64,000 bases of DNA from Asticcacaulis taihuensis. GTDB taxonomy: Bacteria > Pseudomonadota > Alphaproteobacteria > Caulobacterales > Caulobacteraceae. The stretch spans positions 26,202-90,201 of the forward strand of contig NZ_FMTS01000009.1 in NCBI RefSeq assembly GCF_900100255.1. The letters run 5' to 3'. A model generated the notes under the pieces. That model ran no database searches, was not told the DNA's origin, and saw only the letters and a list, made by a program, of their open reading frames with translations. This document shows, piece after piece, positions 55,387-64,000 of this stretch (within the stretch, counting starts at the first letter, position 1; each line of letters begins with the position of its first letter). Position numbers and translations under genes: made by a program.

Positions 55387-58300
55387 GTGTTTCATCATCA
55401 GGCGCCTATGCTGAGATTTGTCTTCAAACGCGGGATACGAGCTGGCCTTGTGCCCGCTTCGGTTGCTTTGTTGTTGATAGCCGGGCCAACGCGTTCAGAA
55501 GGATCTCAGAAGTGCACTGAAGATGGTCCCAAACCATCAATACCTTCTTTGGAGCAGGTTTTTTCGAATCCGCCATCTGGCGCACGCCCTCTAGTTTGGT
55601 GGCACTGGATGAACGGCAACATAACAAAGCAAGGCATATCCTCGGATCTTAAGTGGATGAAGTCCATAGGGCTTGGCGGCGTCCAGAATTTCGACGTCGA
55701 TCTAGGGACGCCTAAGGTAGTCGATTCACGTTTGCTTTACATGACGCCTGGTTGGCAAGACGCATTTAGATACGCAGTTAGAACGGCGGACTGCCTTGGC
55801 TTGGAATTTGGCATTGCCGCGTCACCTGGATGGTCTGAGACCGGAGGTGGCTGGGTACCAAAAGATGATGGCTTAAAAAAAGTAGTTTGGAGCGAAGTCT
55901 TTGTCGATGGCGGCAAGCCCATTCGACTGACACTTCCGGCACTTCCGGCAAGCCCAGGCCCGTTTCAGGACTTACAAATCGATGATGATGCGGCCATACG
56001 TGTTCGTGACCGCGATGGTGTGAAGACTTATAGTCATGGGGATATAGCAGTTTTTGCCTATCCTGATAAGGAACCATCTTCTGCTTCATTGCCGACGGTA
56101 ATCTCAGGTAGTGGAGAGATTATCGATGCCAGCGCCATTTTTGATGCCAATGTGGACACATCCGTCCGTGTCCCACGGTTGGTAAACGGCATGCCTTCGG
56201 AATTAAGGTTTAGATATAAAGACCTAACGACCATTCGTTCTGTTACTTTATATATTCCGAATGGGAACGGTAGGTGGAGTGGGCCAAATATCCAACCTTA
56301 TCTTGAGGCGAGCGACGATGGACTTAACTGGCATTTTCTGACAAATTTGAAGGTCAGTTCAGTGCCGGAGACTGAAAGCTTTTCACCCCAAACCGCTCGT
56401 CAATTTCGAGTTGTATTCAAACCGATCGTCGCAGAAACTTTTGATCCTAATAGTTACGCGGAGGGTATAATTCCTCCTGAGCCAGAGCATGATGACCTTC
56501 CGCTGGAGGTCGTACAGCTAAAACTTTCGCCTGAGTCAGTGATAGATCGTTTCGAGGCAAAAGCAGGATACTCAATCGAGCGAGACTATTTTAAACTTTC
56601 ATCCGGAGGAACTGAGCAGGCAGGGCTAAAGTCAGAAGAGGTCGTCAACATTACCAAATACGTAGCGCCAGACGGAGCCCTGTCTTGGACGCCTCCTGCC
56701 GGGCGGTGGAAGATAGTTCGCATCGGCTGGTCACTTCTTGGAACAGTAAATCATCCTGCACAAGATGAAGCTACAGGGTTGGAAGTAGACAAATTCGATC
56801 GAGGCGCAGTAGGCCGATACATGGATCATTATCTTGGCATGTATCAAGGTGTTGTTGGATCTCAGATGTTTGGCTCAAGGGGCCTTAGAGCAATTGTCAC
56901 TGATAGTATAGAGGTGGGTGCAGCGAACTGGACCCCAGCTATGATTGATCAATTTAAGTCATTGCGTGGCTATGATCCTACACCTTGGCTGCCGACACTG
57001 ACTGGTGTCATAATAGGCTCGCGTGATCAGAGCGACCGTTTCCTATATGATTATAGGCGCACGTTGTCAGATCTTATGGCTTCGGAACATTATGGAACTG
57101 TCGCTCAACGCGCACATGTTGCGGGCTTGAAAGTCTACGGGGAGGCGTTGGAAAGCTTTAGGCCTTCGCTTGGCGATGATATGGATATGCGACGGTATGC
57201 CGATGTGCCAATGGCAGCTATGTGGATGTTCCCGCGTGAAACTGGGCCAAGTGCATCTCATATTGCAGATATTAAAGGAGCGGCGTCGGTCGCTCATATT
57301 TTTGGTCAGAACATCGTCGCGGCAGAATCGATGACTTCGGCAAGGCGGTTCTGGGCAGATTCTCCGGCAACACTGCGTAGGATCATCGATTTAGAAATGG
57401 TAACAGGGGTAAATCGTCCCGTGATTCACACTTCAGTCCATCAGCCACTTGACAACAAGGTACCTGGATTTGGTTTGTTATTTTTCGGACAGTATTTCAA
57501 TCGTCACGAGACTTGGGCAACTTTGGCCAGGCCTTGGGTCGATTACATAAGCCGAAGCGCTTCCCTTCTGCAACGCGGCAAGTTCGTTGCCGACGTAGCG
57601 TATTTTTACGGCGAGGAAGCGCCGCTTACCGCACTCTATGGATCCGAACCGGTGGCAGATGCCCCAAAGAATAACGGATTCGATTTTGTGAACCCCACTG
57701 TCGTTTGCGGGGAATTGAAAGTTGATGGTCAAGACCTCGTTACAAAATCTGGCATGAGGTACAAGGTACTGTTCCTTGGTGGCTCTTCTTATCGGATGTC
57801 TGTTCCAATGTTACGGTGTATTAGATCCTTAGTCTTAGATGGAGCCACTGTAGTTGGGGTCGCGCCTCTTGAATCGACAGGCCTCAAATTCAGTGAAAGC
57901 GATTTTGAATCCTTGCGAAAGGAACTTTGGTCAGGATCTATCCTTACTAAGATAGGTAAAGGTCAAGTGTTGGATACTTCAAACGTAGATGATGCGTTAA
58001 AACAATTGAATGTTACTCCCGATTTTACCTATTCGTCGAGTGCAGGAATTGTGAAGGTTGACACTCTTCACAGGCGTGATGGCAATAGTAACATTTGGTT
58101 TGTCGTCAACCGCCTCAACAAAGATGCACGTATTGAAGCTCGTTTTGGAATCACAGGTTACAGGCCAGAAGTCTGGAACGCAGAAACTGGAAAAATATCC
58201 TCTGTAAGTTATCGAATTGAAGGTCGTCAGACGGTAGTTCCATTGACCTTAAACGCCGAAAAATCCGTTTTCGTAGTATTTAGAAAGCCATCGAAGTCCA

Positions 58301-58815
58301 ATGGCGAAACCATCAATGAAAAATCCTATCATAAGGTTGTAGGACTTGACGAAACTTGGCGTGTCACTTTTGAAAAAAATCGTGGAGCTCCGCTCGATTA
58401 CAAAATGAGCCGTCTGACGGCGCTAGAATTGAACAGCAATTCTGGTATTCGCTACTTCTCTGGGATCGCAACCTATAACCGCACTTTTAATTCACCGAAA
58501 AGTTGGGTCAGGGGAAAGCCTTTGCTCATCGATCTTGGGACAGTCTACGAGGTTGCAGAAGTTTGGGTTAATGGGAAGCGCGCATGTGGTCTTTGGCAGG
58601 CTCCATTTCAATGTGATATTGGTGCCTTAACAAGGCCCGGCATTAACGATCTTTCAGTCAAGGTCGCTAACCTATGGGTAAATCGATTGATTGGCGACGC
58701 GCAGCCCCACGCCAGTGCGATTACCTTCACTACTATGCCTACCTACAGACCAGACGCTAGCCTTAGACCCTCGGGATTGATTGGTCCTGTAACCTTGTTA
58801 ATGGAAGATCATTAG
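55387..58815 (+). CDS. GH106 alpha-L-rhamnosidase-like enzyme
   Basis: The GTG at 55387 has GGGAG 8 bases upstream and was chosen; an ATG at 55408 is the alternative. The product has about 1,142 residues with a signal peptide (positive FKRG, then hydrophobic to about residue 37). PLVWWHWMNGNITKQGI, GGVQNFDVDLGTP, MTPGWQDAFRYAV and IAASPGWSETGGGW are the GH106 opening motifs, and C-terminal beta domains (VAEVWVNGKRACGLWQAPF) complete it. The length fits the family. Third codon positions are much richer in A/T than in the GH genes at the window start, suggesting separate origin. Rhamnose removal from pectin or glycoside side chains is the expected role. Confidence 0.85.
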   Translation: MFHHQAPMLRFVFKRGIRAGLVPASVALLLIAGPTRSEGSQKCTEDGPKPSIPSLEQVFSNPPSGARPLVWWHWMNGNITKQGISSDLKWMKSIGLGGVQNFDVDLGTPKVVDSRLLYMTPGWQDAFRYAVRTADCLGLEFGIAASPGWSETGGGWVPKDDGLKKVVWSEVFVDGGKPIRLTLPALPASPGPFQDLQIDDDAAIRVRDRDGVKTYSHGDIAVFAYPDKEPSSASLPTVISGSGEIIDASAIFDANVDTSVRVPRLVNGMPSELRFRYKDLTTIRSVTLYIPNGNGRWSGPNIQPYLEASDDGLNWHFLTNLKVSSVPETESFSPQTARQFRVVFKPIVAETFDPNSYAEGIIPPEPEHDDLPLEVVQLKLSPESVIDRFEAKAGYSIERDYFKLSSGGTEQAGLKSEEVVNITKYVAPDGALSWTPPAGRWKIVRIGWSLLGTVNHPAQDEATGLEVDKFDRGAVGRYMDHYLGMYQGVVGSQMFGSRGLRAIVTDSIEVGAANWTPAMIDQFKSLRGYDPTPWLPTLTGVIIGSRDQSDRFLYDYRRTLSDLMASEHYGTVAQRAHVAGLKVYGEALESFRPSLGDDMDMRRYADVPMAAMWMFPRETGPSASHIADIKGAASVAHIFGQNIVAAESMTSARRFWADSPATLRRIIDLEMVTGVNRPVIHTSVHQPLDNKVPGFGLLFFGQYFNRHETWATLARPWVDYISRSASLLQRGKFVADVAYFYGEEAPLTALYGSEPVADAPKNNGFDFVNPTVVCGELKVDGQDLVTKSGMRYKVLFLGGSSYRMSVPMLRCIRSLVLDGATVVGVAPLESTGLKFSESDFESLRKELWSGSILTKIGKGQVLDTSNVDDALKQLNVTPDFTYSSSAGIVKVDTLHRRDGNSNIWFVVNRLNKDARIEARFGITGYRPEVWNAETGKISSVSYRIEGRQTVVPLTLNAEKSVFVVFRKPSKSNGETINEKSYHKVVGLDETWRVTFEKNRGAPLDYKMSRLTALELNSNSGIRYFSGIATYNRTFNSPKSWVRGKPLLIDLGTVYEVAEVWVNGKRACGLWQAPFQCDIGALTRPGINDLSVKVANLWVNRLIGDAQPHASAITFTTMPTYRPDASLRPSGLIGPVTLLMEDH

Positions 58816-59161
58816 AAACGGGGTTGACGACGTATTGTCTTTTATATTCGATTTGGTCCGGGAAGTTGAGCATTGCCTGGCACCAGAGTTGTGTGTGTCT
58901 GGGCTACGGGGTGGGAGTACAATTAAGTGCGTTTTAGAAAAATACTCAAACAGGTTGTTCGACACCACCCGGCCGCTTGAATTAGCTTCCGATTTTTGGA
59001 GTCTTCCAGTCGTGGACGCACCTTCATGGACAGGTTTGGATAGAGCGCAAATTAGATCGTCTGGAATCTCTAAATCAACAATGGAACAGATATTTAATGA
59101 GTAAAAAATCCGTAACGTGCCGTAACAGGGGCGCCACATGAGTGACGATAAAGGTGAAAAC
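58816..59161. other. Short gene-poor stretch between GH106 and GH29
   Basis: About 345 bases. A TTG-initiated frame of 89 codons (58835-59104, ending STMEQIFNE) has no ribosome-binding site and no recognised motif, so it is not called a gene. AAAGGTG before 59162 is the ribosome-binding site of the next gene. Confidence 0.4.
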
Positions 59162-60733
59162 ATGAAAATAAATAAACGTAGTCTACTGGCGGGCGCTCCG
59201 ATTTTGGCGACCCTGGGTCTGGCGTCCGCAGTGAGGGCTGAGGTCGGGACGACTGATGGCGCTTGTGCACTGGCACAAAAAGCGCCTGACTATAAACTGC
59301 CCATGGCCAAAGGGCCTTTCCAACCAACCGTCGAATCGCTGGAAGCCTATGAGACTCCTGAGTGGTTCCGTGATGCCAAGTTCGGCATCTGGGCGCACTG
59401 GGGACCGCAGGCTGTGCCGCGTGCCGGCGACTGGTATGCCCGTGATATGTATGTGCCAGGACATCCAAATTATGAGCAGCATGTGAAGGCCTACGGCCAT
59501 CCGTCCGAATTTGGCTATAAGGACATTATCCCGCTGTGGACGGCGGAAAAGTTCGATCCCGAGGCGCTGATGGACAAGTATGTTGCCGCGGGCGCCAAGT
59601 ATTTCGTCAGCATGGGCGTGCACCACGATAATTTCGATCTCTGGAATTCAAAGCTGCATCGGTGGAATGCCGTAAAGATGGGCCCCAGGCGTGACATTGT
59701 GGGCGAATGGGCTAAGGCTGCGCGCAAGCGCGGTCTGCGATTTGGTGTATCGGAGCATCTGGGCGCCAGTTATACCTGGTTCTATACCAGTCATCAGTTT
59801 GATCGGTTCTTTCCCAAAATCGGGGTCAATTACGATGGAGCCGATCCCAAATTCGCCGATCTTTACCATGATAATCAGGGAGAGGAATATCATGGTGCTA
59901 AGGGCTGGTACACCACCGATCCGGCCTTTCATCAATTGTGGTATAACCGGATCAGCGACCTGATAGATTCCTATAAGCCGGATCTGCTCTATTCCGATGG
60001 TGGTTTGCCATTCGGGGTGGTTGGCCGCTCGCTTGTGTCGCACCTGTATAATGGCAGCGTCGACAAAAAAGGCGCTGTGCAGGCTGTCTATAACTGCAAG
60101 GACCTGGGTTCGGGCGAATTCAATGCCAAGACCTGCGTGCAGGATGTCGAGCGCGGCGTGCTCAAGGGTATCAATCCGCGGCCGTGGCAGACTGATACCT
60201 CAAACGGCGACTGGTTCTACAGCGACAACTATACCTATAAGACCGCGCCGCAGGTGATCACCATGTTGAGCGACATCGTCAGCAAGAATGGCAATTTGCT
60301 GCTCAACGTCGTGCTTTACCCAGACGGTAGCCTGCCGCCAGAATCGCAGATCCTGCTCGATGAGCTGGCGGCATGGATGAAAGTAAATGGCGATGCTATT
60401 CACGGTACGCGCCCGTGGCACATCTTTGGCGAGGGTCCAACCGAAACGGTTGAAGGCGCATTTCAGGAGAACAACAGCTACACAGCGCAGGATATCCGCT
60501 TCACCACGAAGGGCAATAAGCTATACGCCATCACGCTAGATCAACCGTCGCAGAGCGTGGCCGTGAAGGCCTTACACGCGGGACACGGCGCGAAAAGGGT
60601 GAGCACTGTCAGACTGCTGGGGGTAAAAAAAGCGCTGACATTCCATCAGGCAGATGAGGCGCTCATTATTAATCTTCCGGCCTCGCTGCCCACCCGTCAC
60701 GCCAGCGTTTTTGAAATCACTTTCCGAACCTAA
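59162..60733 (+). CDS. GH29 alpha-L-fucosidase (copy B)
   Basis: The ATG at 59162 (AAAGGTG upstream) opens a leader INKRSLLAGAPILATLGLAS much like that of copy A at 11874. The 523-residue protein aligns with copy A over nearly its whole length: WFRDAKFGIWAHWGPQAVPR, SMGVHHDNFDLWNSK, DLLYSDGGLPFG (nucleophile) and NGDWFYSDNYTYKTAP are identical or almost so. DNA third positions differ in many places, so it is an old duplication or a separate acquisition, not a recent copy. It follows GH106 on the same strand and may work with it on rhamnose/fucose-containing glycans. Confidence 0.9.
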   Translation: MKINKRSLLAGAPILATLGLASAVRAEVGTTDGACALAQKAPDYKLPMAKGPFQPTVESLEAYETPEWFRDAKFGIWAHWGPQAVPRAGDWYARDMYVPGHPNYEQHVKAYGHPSEFGYKDIIPLWTAEKFDPEALMDKYVAAGAKYFVSMGVHHDNFDLWNSKLHRWNAVKMGPRRDIVGEWAKAARKRGLRFGVSEHLGASYTWFYTSHQFDRFFPKIGVNYDGADPKFADLYHDNQGEEYHGAKGWYTTDPAFHQLWYNRISDLIDSYKPDLLYSDGGLPFGVVGRSLVSHLYNGSVDKKGAVQAVYNCKDLGSGEFNAKTCVQDVERGVLKGINPRPWQTDTSNGDWFYSDNYTYKTAPQVITMLSDIVSKNGNLLLNVVLYPDGSLPPESQILLDELAAWMKVNGDAIHGTRPWHIFGEGPTETVEGAFQENNSYTAQDIRFTTKGNKLYAITLDQPSQSVAVKALHAGHGAKRVSTVRLLGVKKALTFHQADEALIINLPASLPTRHASVFEITFRT

Positions 60734-60941
60734 GTTGGAGAGCATAACCTTTCAGGGTGGCCTTCCTTAGATATCGCCTATTTGACTTTTTCTCTGCCTC
60801 CCACGTAATGAAAGGAGTGGATCAAGGGGACCGCGAGTAAAATTCAGAAAAACTGTGAACTGATGGGGTGGATGCCCCCTCCGATGGGCATTGTATAATG
60901 CCCAATCATCGCGTGGTGCGATGTGACAGGAGGACGATGAT

Positions 60942-61049
60942 ATGAACGAAGTGCATATATTGGCTGTCGACCTGGCCAAACGTAGCTTTCAGGTCTGTGC
61001 GGTCGGTCGGGGCGGGGCGTGTGTGGATGCCCCCGCTTTTGCAAGGTGA
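60942..61049 (+). pseudogene. IS110-family transposase, N-terminal fragment
   Basis: AGGAGGACGATGAT precedes an ATG. The first 20 residues (MNEVHILAVDLAKRSFQVCA) are the start of an IS110/IS1111 DEDD transposase, including the first catalytic Asp. After that the family similarity is lost and the frame closes at 61049. GTGGATGCCCCC occurs both upstream (60866) and inside (61023), which suggests recombination between element ends. Confidence 0.75.
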
Positions 61050-61307
61050 TTTTCTAACTTTTTTCGGCGTCGAACATCTATCGGTCGTGTGTCAGGCCTC
61101 TGTTCGTGGCCTTAAGCGCCAGGGGGCCGGTATGCAGTTCGAAGAACAAGTTCCACATCGGTTCAGAGAGCTTGGTTTGCTCGAGCCCCGGGACTGGTTT
61201 GCTTGTCCTGAACATTGAAGTCCTTGCCGCATAATCGTCAGTCGATCTCCTTGTTGAAGCCGCAGCCCCAAGCGCTCACCGCATTGCCTGCATGGGCTGG
61301 CAGCGGA

Positions 61308-61517
61308 TTACGCCAAACGGTAGTTTTCTCCCCTTGTCATCATCGCCCAAACAATGCGGGCCATTTTGTTGGCCAGCGCGACAGCGGCGGCCATGCGAGC
61401 TTTTCGTCCCATCAAACGGCCCAGCCAATTATCGGGCAATACGCCCTTGCGGACGATCCATCGAATCCGACTCATGGCGCCGACGATCAGCAGTTTGCGG
61501 ATGTCGCTTTGGCCCAT
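61308..61517 (-). pseudogene. IS110-family transposase, C-terminal fragment
   Basis: Minus-strand frame MGQSDIRKLLIVGAMSRIRW through VALANKMARIVWAMMTRGEN, the conserved C-terminal end of IS110 transposases. Everything upstream has been displaced by the IS21 element, whose first base (61518) directly abuts the fragment. It faces the opposite way to the N-terminal fragment at 60942, so the two are not simply halves of one gene. Confidence 0.8.
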
Positions 61518-61573
61518 TGTTGATTATCGCGAAGAACTAACCCAGGAATCTCATCAGGAAGTGACCCACCTTT
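61518..61573. repeat. IS21 left end with subterminal repeat
   Basis: TGTTGATTATC followed by ACTAACCCA and CATCAGGAAGTGACCCA. It pairs with the right end at about 63940-64000. Confidence 0.7.
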
Positions 61574-61602
61574 AAGGTATAACGCTGCGGGTCGTGGTGG
61601 GG

Positions 61603-62382
61603 TCAAGTCACAGTTTTCTCCCTCCTCGATTTTGCCGTTGCGGTGCTGGCCTTGAAGCGGAAGCTGTCGTTGCCGGTCTCTAGTATGTGGCAGTGGTGGG
61701 TGAGCCGGTCGAGCAGCGCCGTGGTCATCTTGGCATCGCCGAAGACACCGGCCCATTCACTGAAGCTGAGATTGGTCGTAATGACGACACTGGTCTGTTC
61801 GTAGAGCCGGCTAAGCATGTGGAACAATAAGGCGCCACCAGAGGCACTAAACGGCAGGTAACCCAGCTCATCCAGGACCACCATGTCGAGCTTCAGAAGT
61901 CGGTCTGCCATCTGTCCGACTTTGCCCTGAGCTTTTTCCTGTTCAAGCAGATTGACCAACTCGATCGTGGAGAAGAAGCGGATCTTCTTGCGATGGTGCT
62001 CAACCGCCTGAACGCCCAGGGCTGTTGCGATATGCGTTTTGCCGGTCCCGGGTCCACCGATAAGCACGACGTTTTGGGCGCCGTCCATAAACTCACAGCG
62101 GTGCAACTGTCGCACAAGGGCTTCGTTAATGTCGCTGGAAGCGAAGTCGTACGCGGACAGGTCCTTGTAGGCTGGCAAACGAGCCGACTTGATCTGATAG
62201 GCGATGGACCTGACTTCGCGTTCAGCGGTTTCCGCCTTCAGCAACTGGGACAAGATAGGGATTGCGGCTTCAAACGCAGGCGAGCCTTGCTCCGTCAGTT
62301 CAGTGACGGCCTGGGCCATGCCGTACATTTTCAGCGACCGCAGCATGATGACGATGGCCGCGCTGGCGGGATCATGACGCAT
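61603..62382 (-). CDS. istB: IS21 helper ATPase IstB
   Basis: A 259-residue AAA+ protein from the ATG at 62382, which overlaps the end of istA by 11 bases. Walker A is GGPGTGKT (109-116), Walker B is [12 protein letters not shown], and [10 protein letters not shown] with [11 protein letters not shown] is the sensor/C-terminal region typical of IstB. It assists the IstA transposase in target selection. The length is normal. Confidence 0.93.
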   Translation of the reverse strand: MRHDPASAAIVIMLRSLKMYGMAQAVTELTEQGSPAFEAAIPILSQLLKAETAEREVRSIAYQIKSARLPAYKDLSAYDFASSDINEALVRQLHRCEFMDGAQNVVLIGGPGTGKTHIATALGVQAVEHHRKKIRFFSTIELVNLLEQEKAQGKVGQMADRLLKLDMVVLDELGYLPFSASGGALLFHMLSRLYEQTSVVITTNLSFSEWAGVFGDAKMTTALLDRLTHHCHILETGNDSFRFKASTATAKSRREKTVT

Positions 62383-63889
62383 GGCGACCCTCCATCCGCA
62401 GGGCGTCGTAGCGCTCAACATTGGCCAAGGGTTCTTGCGTAAGCCGCAGGGCCTGAGGCGCATCTATCGTGTCCGGCGGTGTTGTCCCATCGATCAGACG
62501 ATGCAGCAGATTCAGGATATGGGTCTTTGTCGGCACGCCACCGGCCAGCGCCAGTTCGACTGCCTGTAAGACGACCTGTTCGTCATGTTGAAGGACCAGG
62601 GCCAGGATTTCGACCATTTCCCGATCACCGCCCAGGCGTTTAAGTAGGTGATGCTGCAGGCGCCGAAACGCCTCTGGTAGTTCTAGGAACGGTGCGCCGT
62701 TTCGCAACGCACCTGGCTTGCGTTGGATGACCGCCAGATAATGGCGCCAGTCGTAGATCGTGCGCCCCGGGCTATGGGAGCGATTGATTATCCTTTCATG
62801 TTCGCACAGGATTTGTCCCTCCGCGGCGACGACGATCCGCGTAGGGTAAACCCGCACACTGACAGGACGGTTGGCGAACGAAGCCGGCACGCTGTAACGG
62901 TTGCGCTCCATGTGCACCAGGCAGGTAGGCGTCACCCGCTTTGTGTGTTCGACGAAGCCATCAAACGGCCTGGAAGGCTCCATCAGGTACGGCTGCTCTT
63001 CCGCCCAGACATCATGGATTGTGCCGGGCAGTTCACCATGCGGGATTTCCTGCCAGTAGGCCATACAACGGTTTTCCAGCCAGGCATTCAGCGCCGCCAG
63101 GTCCGGGAAGCTCGGTATCGGCACCCATAAACGGTGGCGGGCGTCCTGGACATTCTTCTCGACCTGTCCCTTTTCCCAGCCGGAGGCCGGATTACAGAAC
63201 TCGGCGTCGAACAGGTAATGACTGGCCATCGCCTGGAAGCGTAGGTTCACTTGCCGCGCCTTGCCCGCACCCACCTTGTCGACGGCGGTCCGCATATTGT
63301 CGTAGATTCCACGCCTCGGCACACCACCTAAGACCCGGAAGGCCTCGACATGGGCATCGAACAGCATCTCGTGGGTCTGAAGTGGATACGCCCGGACAAT
63401 GAAGGCGCGACTGTGCGATAGCTTGAAGTGCGCCACCTGGAGTTTGGTCTTCTCGCCACCCAGGATCGCCCAGTCCTCGCTCCAGTCGAACTGGAAGGCT
63501 TCGCCAGCTTCAAAGGCTAGAGGCACGAATGTTCCGCGCCCACTCATCTGCTGCTCTCGCAACCGATTGGCTTTCCACTCCCTCGCGAAGGTGGCGACAC
63601 GTGGGTACGATCCGTCATAACCCAGCACCACCAAGTCCGCGTAGAGCTGCTTGATCGTCCGTTTTTGCTTACGTGACTTGCCAGATTCGATCTTCAGCCA
63701 GTGGACCAGCTTGTCTGCATAAGCGTCCAACTTTGTCGGACGAGCCGCCGACTGGTACGTCGGCTCGACAACATCTGACCGAAGGTATTTGCGGATCGTA
63801 TTCCGGGACAAACCGGTCCGCCGACATATCTCACGGATAGGTATCCGATCCCGAAAAGCCCAGCGCCTGATGACGCTCAATAATGCCAT
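62372..63889 (-). CDS. istA: IS21 transposase IstA
   Basis: A 505-residue transposase from the ATG at 63889 (GGAG 8 bases upstream); a GTG three codons earlier is less likely. The N-terminal helix-turn-helix ([19 protein letters not shown]) is followed by the DDE core: FQFDWSEDW (D135), [12 protein letters not shown] and [10 protein letters not shown] (Glu), then a beta-barrel region. All catalytic residues are present, so the element is probably functional. Confidence 0.93.
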   Translation of the reverse strand: MALLSVIRRWAFRDRIPIREICRRTGLSRNTIRKYLRSDVVEPTYQSAARPTKLDAYADKLVHWLKIESGKSRKQKRTIKQLYADLVVLGYDGSYPRVATFAREWKANRLREQQMSGRGTFVPLAFEAGEAFQFDWSEDWAILGGEKTKLQVAHFKLSHSRAFIVRAYPLQTHEMLFDAHVEAFRVLGGVPRRGIYDNMRTAVDKVGAGKARQVNLRFQAMASHYLFDAEFCNPASGWEKGQVEKNVQDARHRLWVPIPSFPDLAALNAWLENRCMAYWQEIPHGELPGTIHDVWAEEQPYLMEPSRPFDGFVEHTKRVTPTCLVHMERNRYSVPASFANRPVSVRVYPTRIVVAAEGQILCEHERIINRSHSPGRTIYDWRHYLAVIQRKPGALRNGAPFLELPEAFRRLQHHLLKRLGGDREMVEILALVLQHDEQVVLQAVELALAGGVPTKTHILNLLHRLIDGTTPPDTIDAPQALRLTQEPLANVERYDALRMEGRHAS

Positions 63890-63939
63890 GTCTATCACTC
63901 CGAGGGCCCTCGCTGTTCGACAACGAGGGGAGTTTCACA

Positions 63940-64000
63940 TGGGTCAATTCCTGATGATAATTAAGCCGCCAAATGGGTCAGTTTTCGGTGATATTCAACA
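63940..64000. repeat. IS21 right end with subterminal repeat
   Basis: Read on the minus strand it starts TGTTGAATATC, then ACTGACCCA and CATCAGGAATTGACCCA. It matches the left end. The last base of the window is the last base of the element. Confidence 0.7.

Larger units (their letters stand above)
61518..64000 (-). mobile_element. IS21-family insertion sequence
   Basis: A complete element of 2,483 bp. The left end begins TGTTGATTATC; the right end, read in reverse, begins TGTTGAATATC and ends exactly on the last base of the window. Subterminal repeats with TGACCCA and CATCAGGAA motifs occur at both ends. It contains istA and istB in the usual overlapping order and has inserted into an IS110 remnant. 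The flank beyond the right end is outside the window. Confidence 0.88.

Noticed and set aside
58835..59104. 89-codon plus-strand frame starting with TTG
   Set aside because: No ribosome-binding site or recognisable domain; could be a gene remnant but cannot be supported.
1..64000. CRISPR arrays, tRNA or rRNA genes
   Set aside because: No regularly spaced direct repeats, and no cloverleaf or ribosomal sequence noticed on either strand.

Overview
The window looks like the chromosome of a carbohydrate-degrading alphaproteobacterium, most likely Caulobacteraceae (Asticcacaulis/Caulobacter-like). This is inferred from high-GC coding style, very long TonB-dependent receptors of the Caulobacter/Xanthomonas type, many Tat-type (RR/KR) export signals on hydrolases, a tryptophan-halogenase-like flavoprotein beside a receptor, and dense glycoside hydrolase (GH) clusters. 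No rRNA, tRNA or CRISPR array was seen.

Positions 1-27,000 are a hemicellulose (xyloglucan / substituted xylan type) utilisation locus. A minus-strand unit runs TonB receptor, halogenase-like protein, alpha/beta esterase, SGNH acetylesterase, GH62 arabinofuranosidase and GH27 alpha-galactosidase (cut by the window start). Divergent from it are two GH29 alpha-L-fucosidases. Then come a GH2 galactosidase (minus), GH97 and GH39 (plus), and a minus operon of GH74 xyloglucanase, GH2 and an esterase. An IclR regulator faces this operon. Together they could cut the glucan backbone, remove acetyl, fucosyl, galactosyl, arabinosyl and xylosyl decorations, and import the products.

Positions 28,000-34,200 hold a histidine kinase, an NtrC-like response regulator without a visible GAFTGA loop, a small protein that looks like an IclR effector domain without its DNA-binding part, and a MacB/FtsX-type ABC transporter. 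GH42 and GH5 (secreted, poly-Ser linker) follow at 34,257-37,744.

Positions 37,857-48,047 are a phosphonate/phospholipid unit: a second TonB receptor, a GntR/UTRA regulator, a PhnZ-like HD protein, a phosphocholine-type phospholipase C, a FAD amine oxidase-like protein, phosphonoacetaldehyde hydrolase (PhnX) and an MFS transporter. Two identical 14-bp palindromes (CTGGTCTATACCAG) sit between the divergent HD and phospholipase genes. A third, near-identical site lies upstream of the receptor. The core equals the reverse complement of the operator I recall for PhnF, so the receptor probably belongs to the same regulon.

Positions 48,000-64,000 are a mosaic of decay and transfer: a frameshifted small ORF, a 5' remnant of a HamA-like (Hachiman defence) gene cut by an IS3-family element, a 3' remnant of L-lactate dehydrogenase on the other side of that element, a LysR / SnoaL / alpha-beta hydrolase cassette, a more AT-rich GH106 rhamnosidase, a third GH29 that is a close paralogue of the first, two IS110 fragments, and a complete IS21 element whose terminal repeat ends on the last base of the window.
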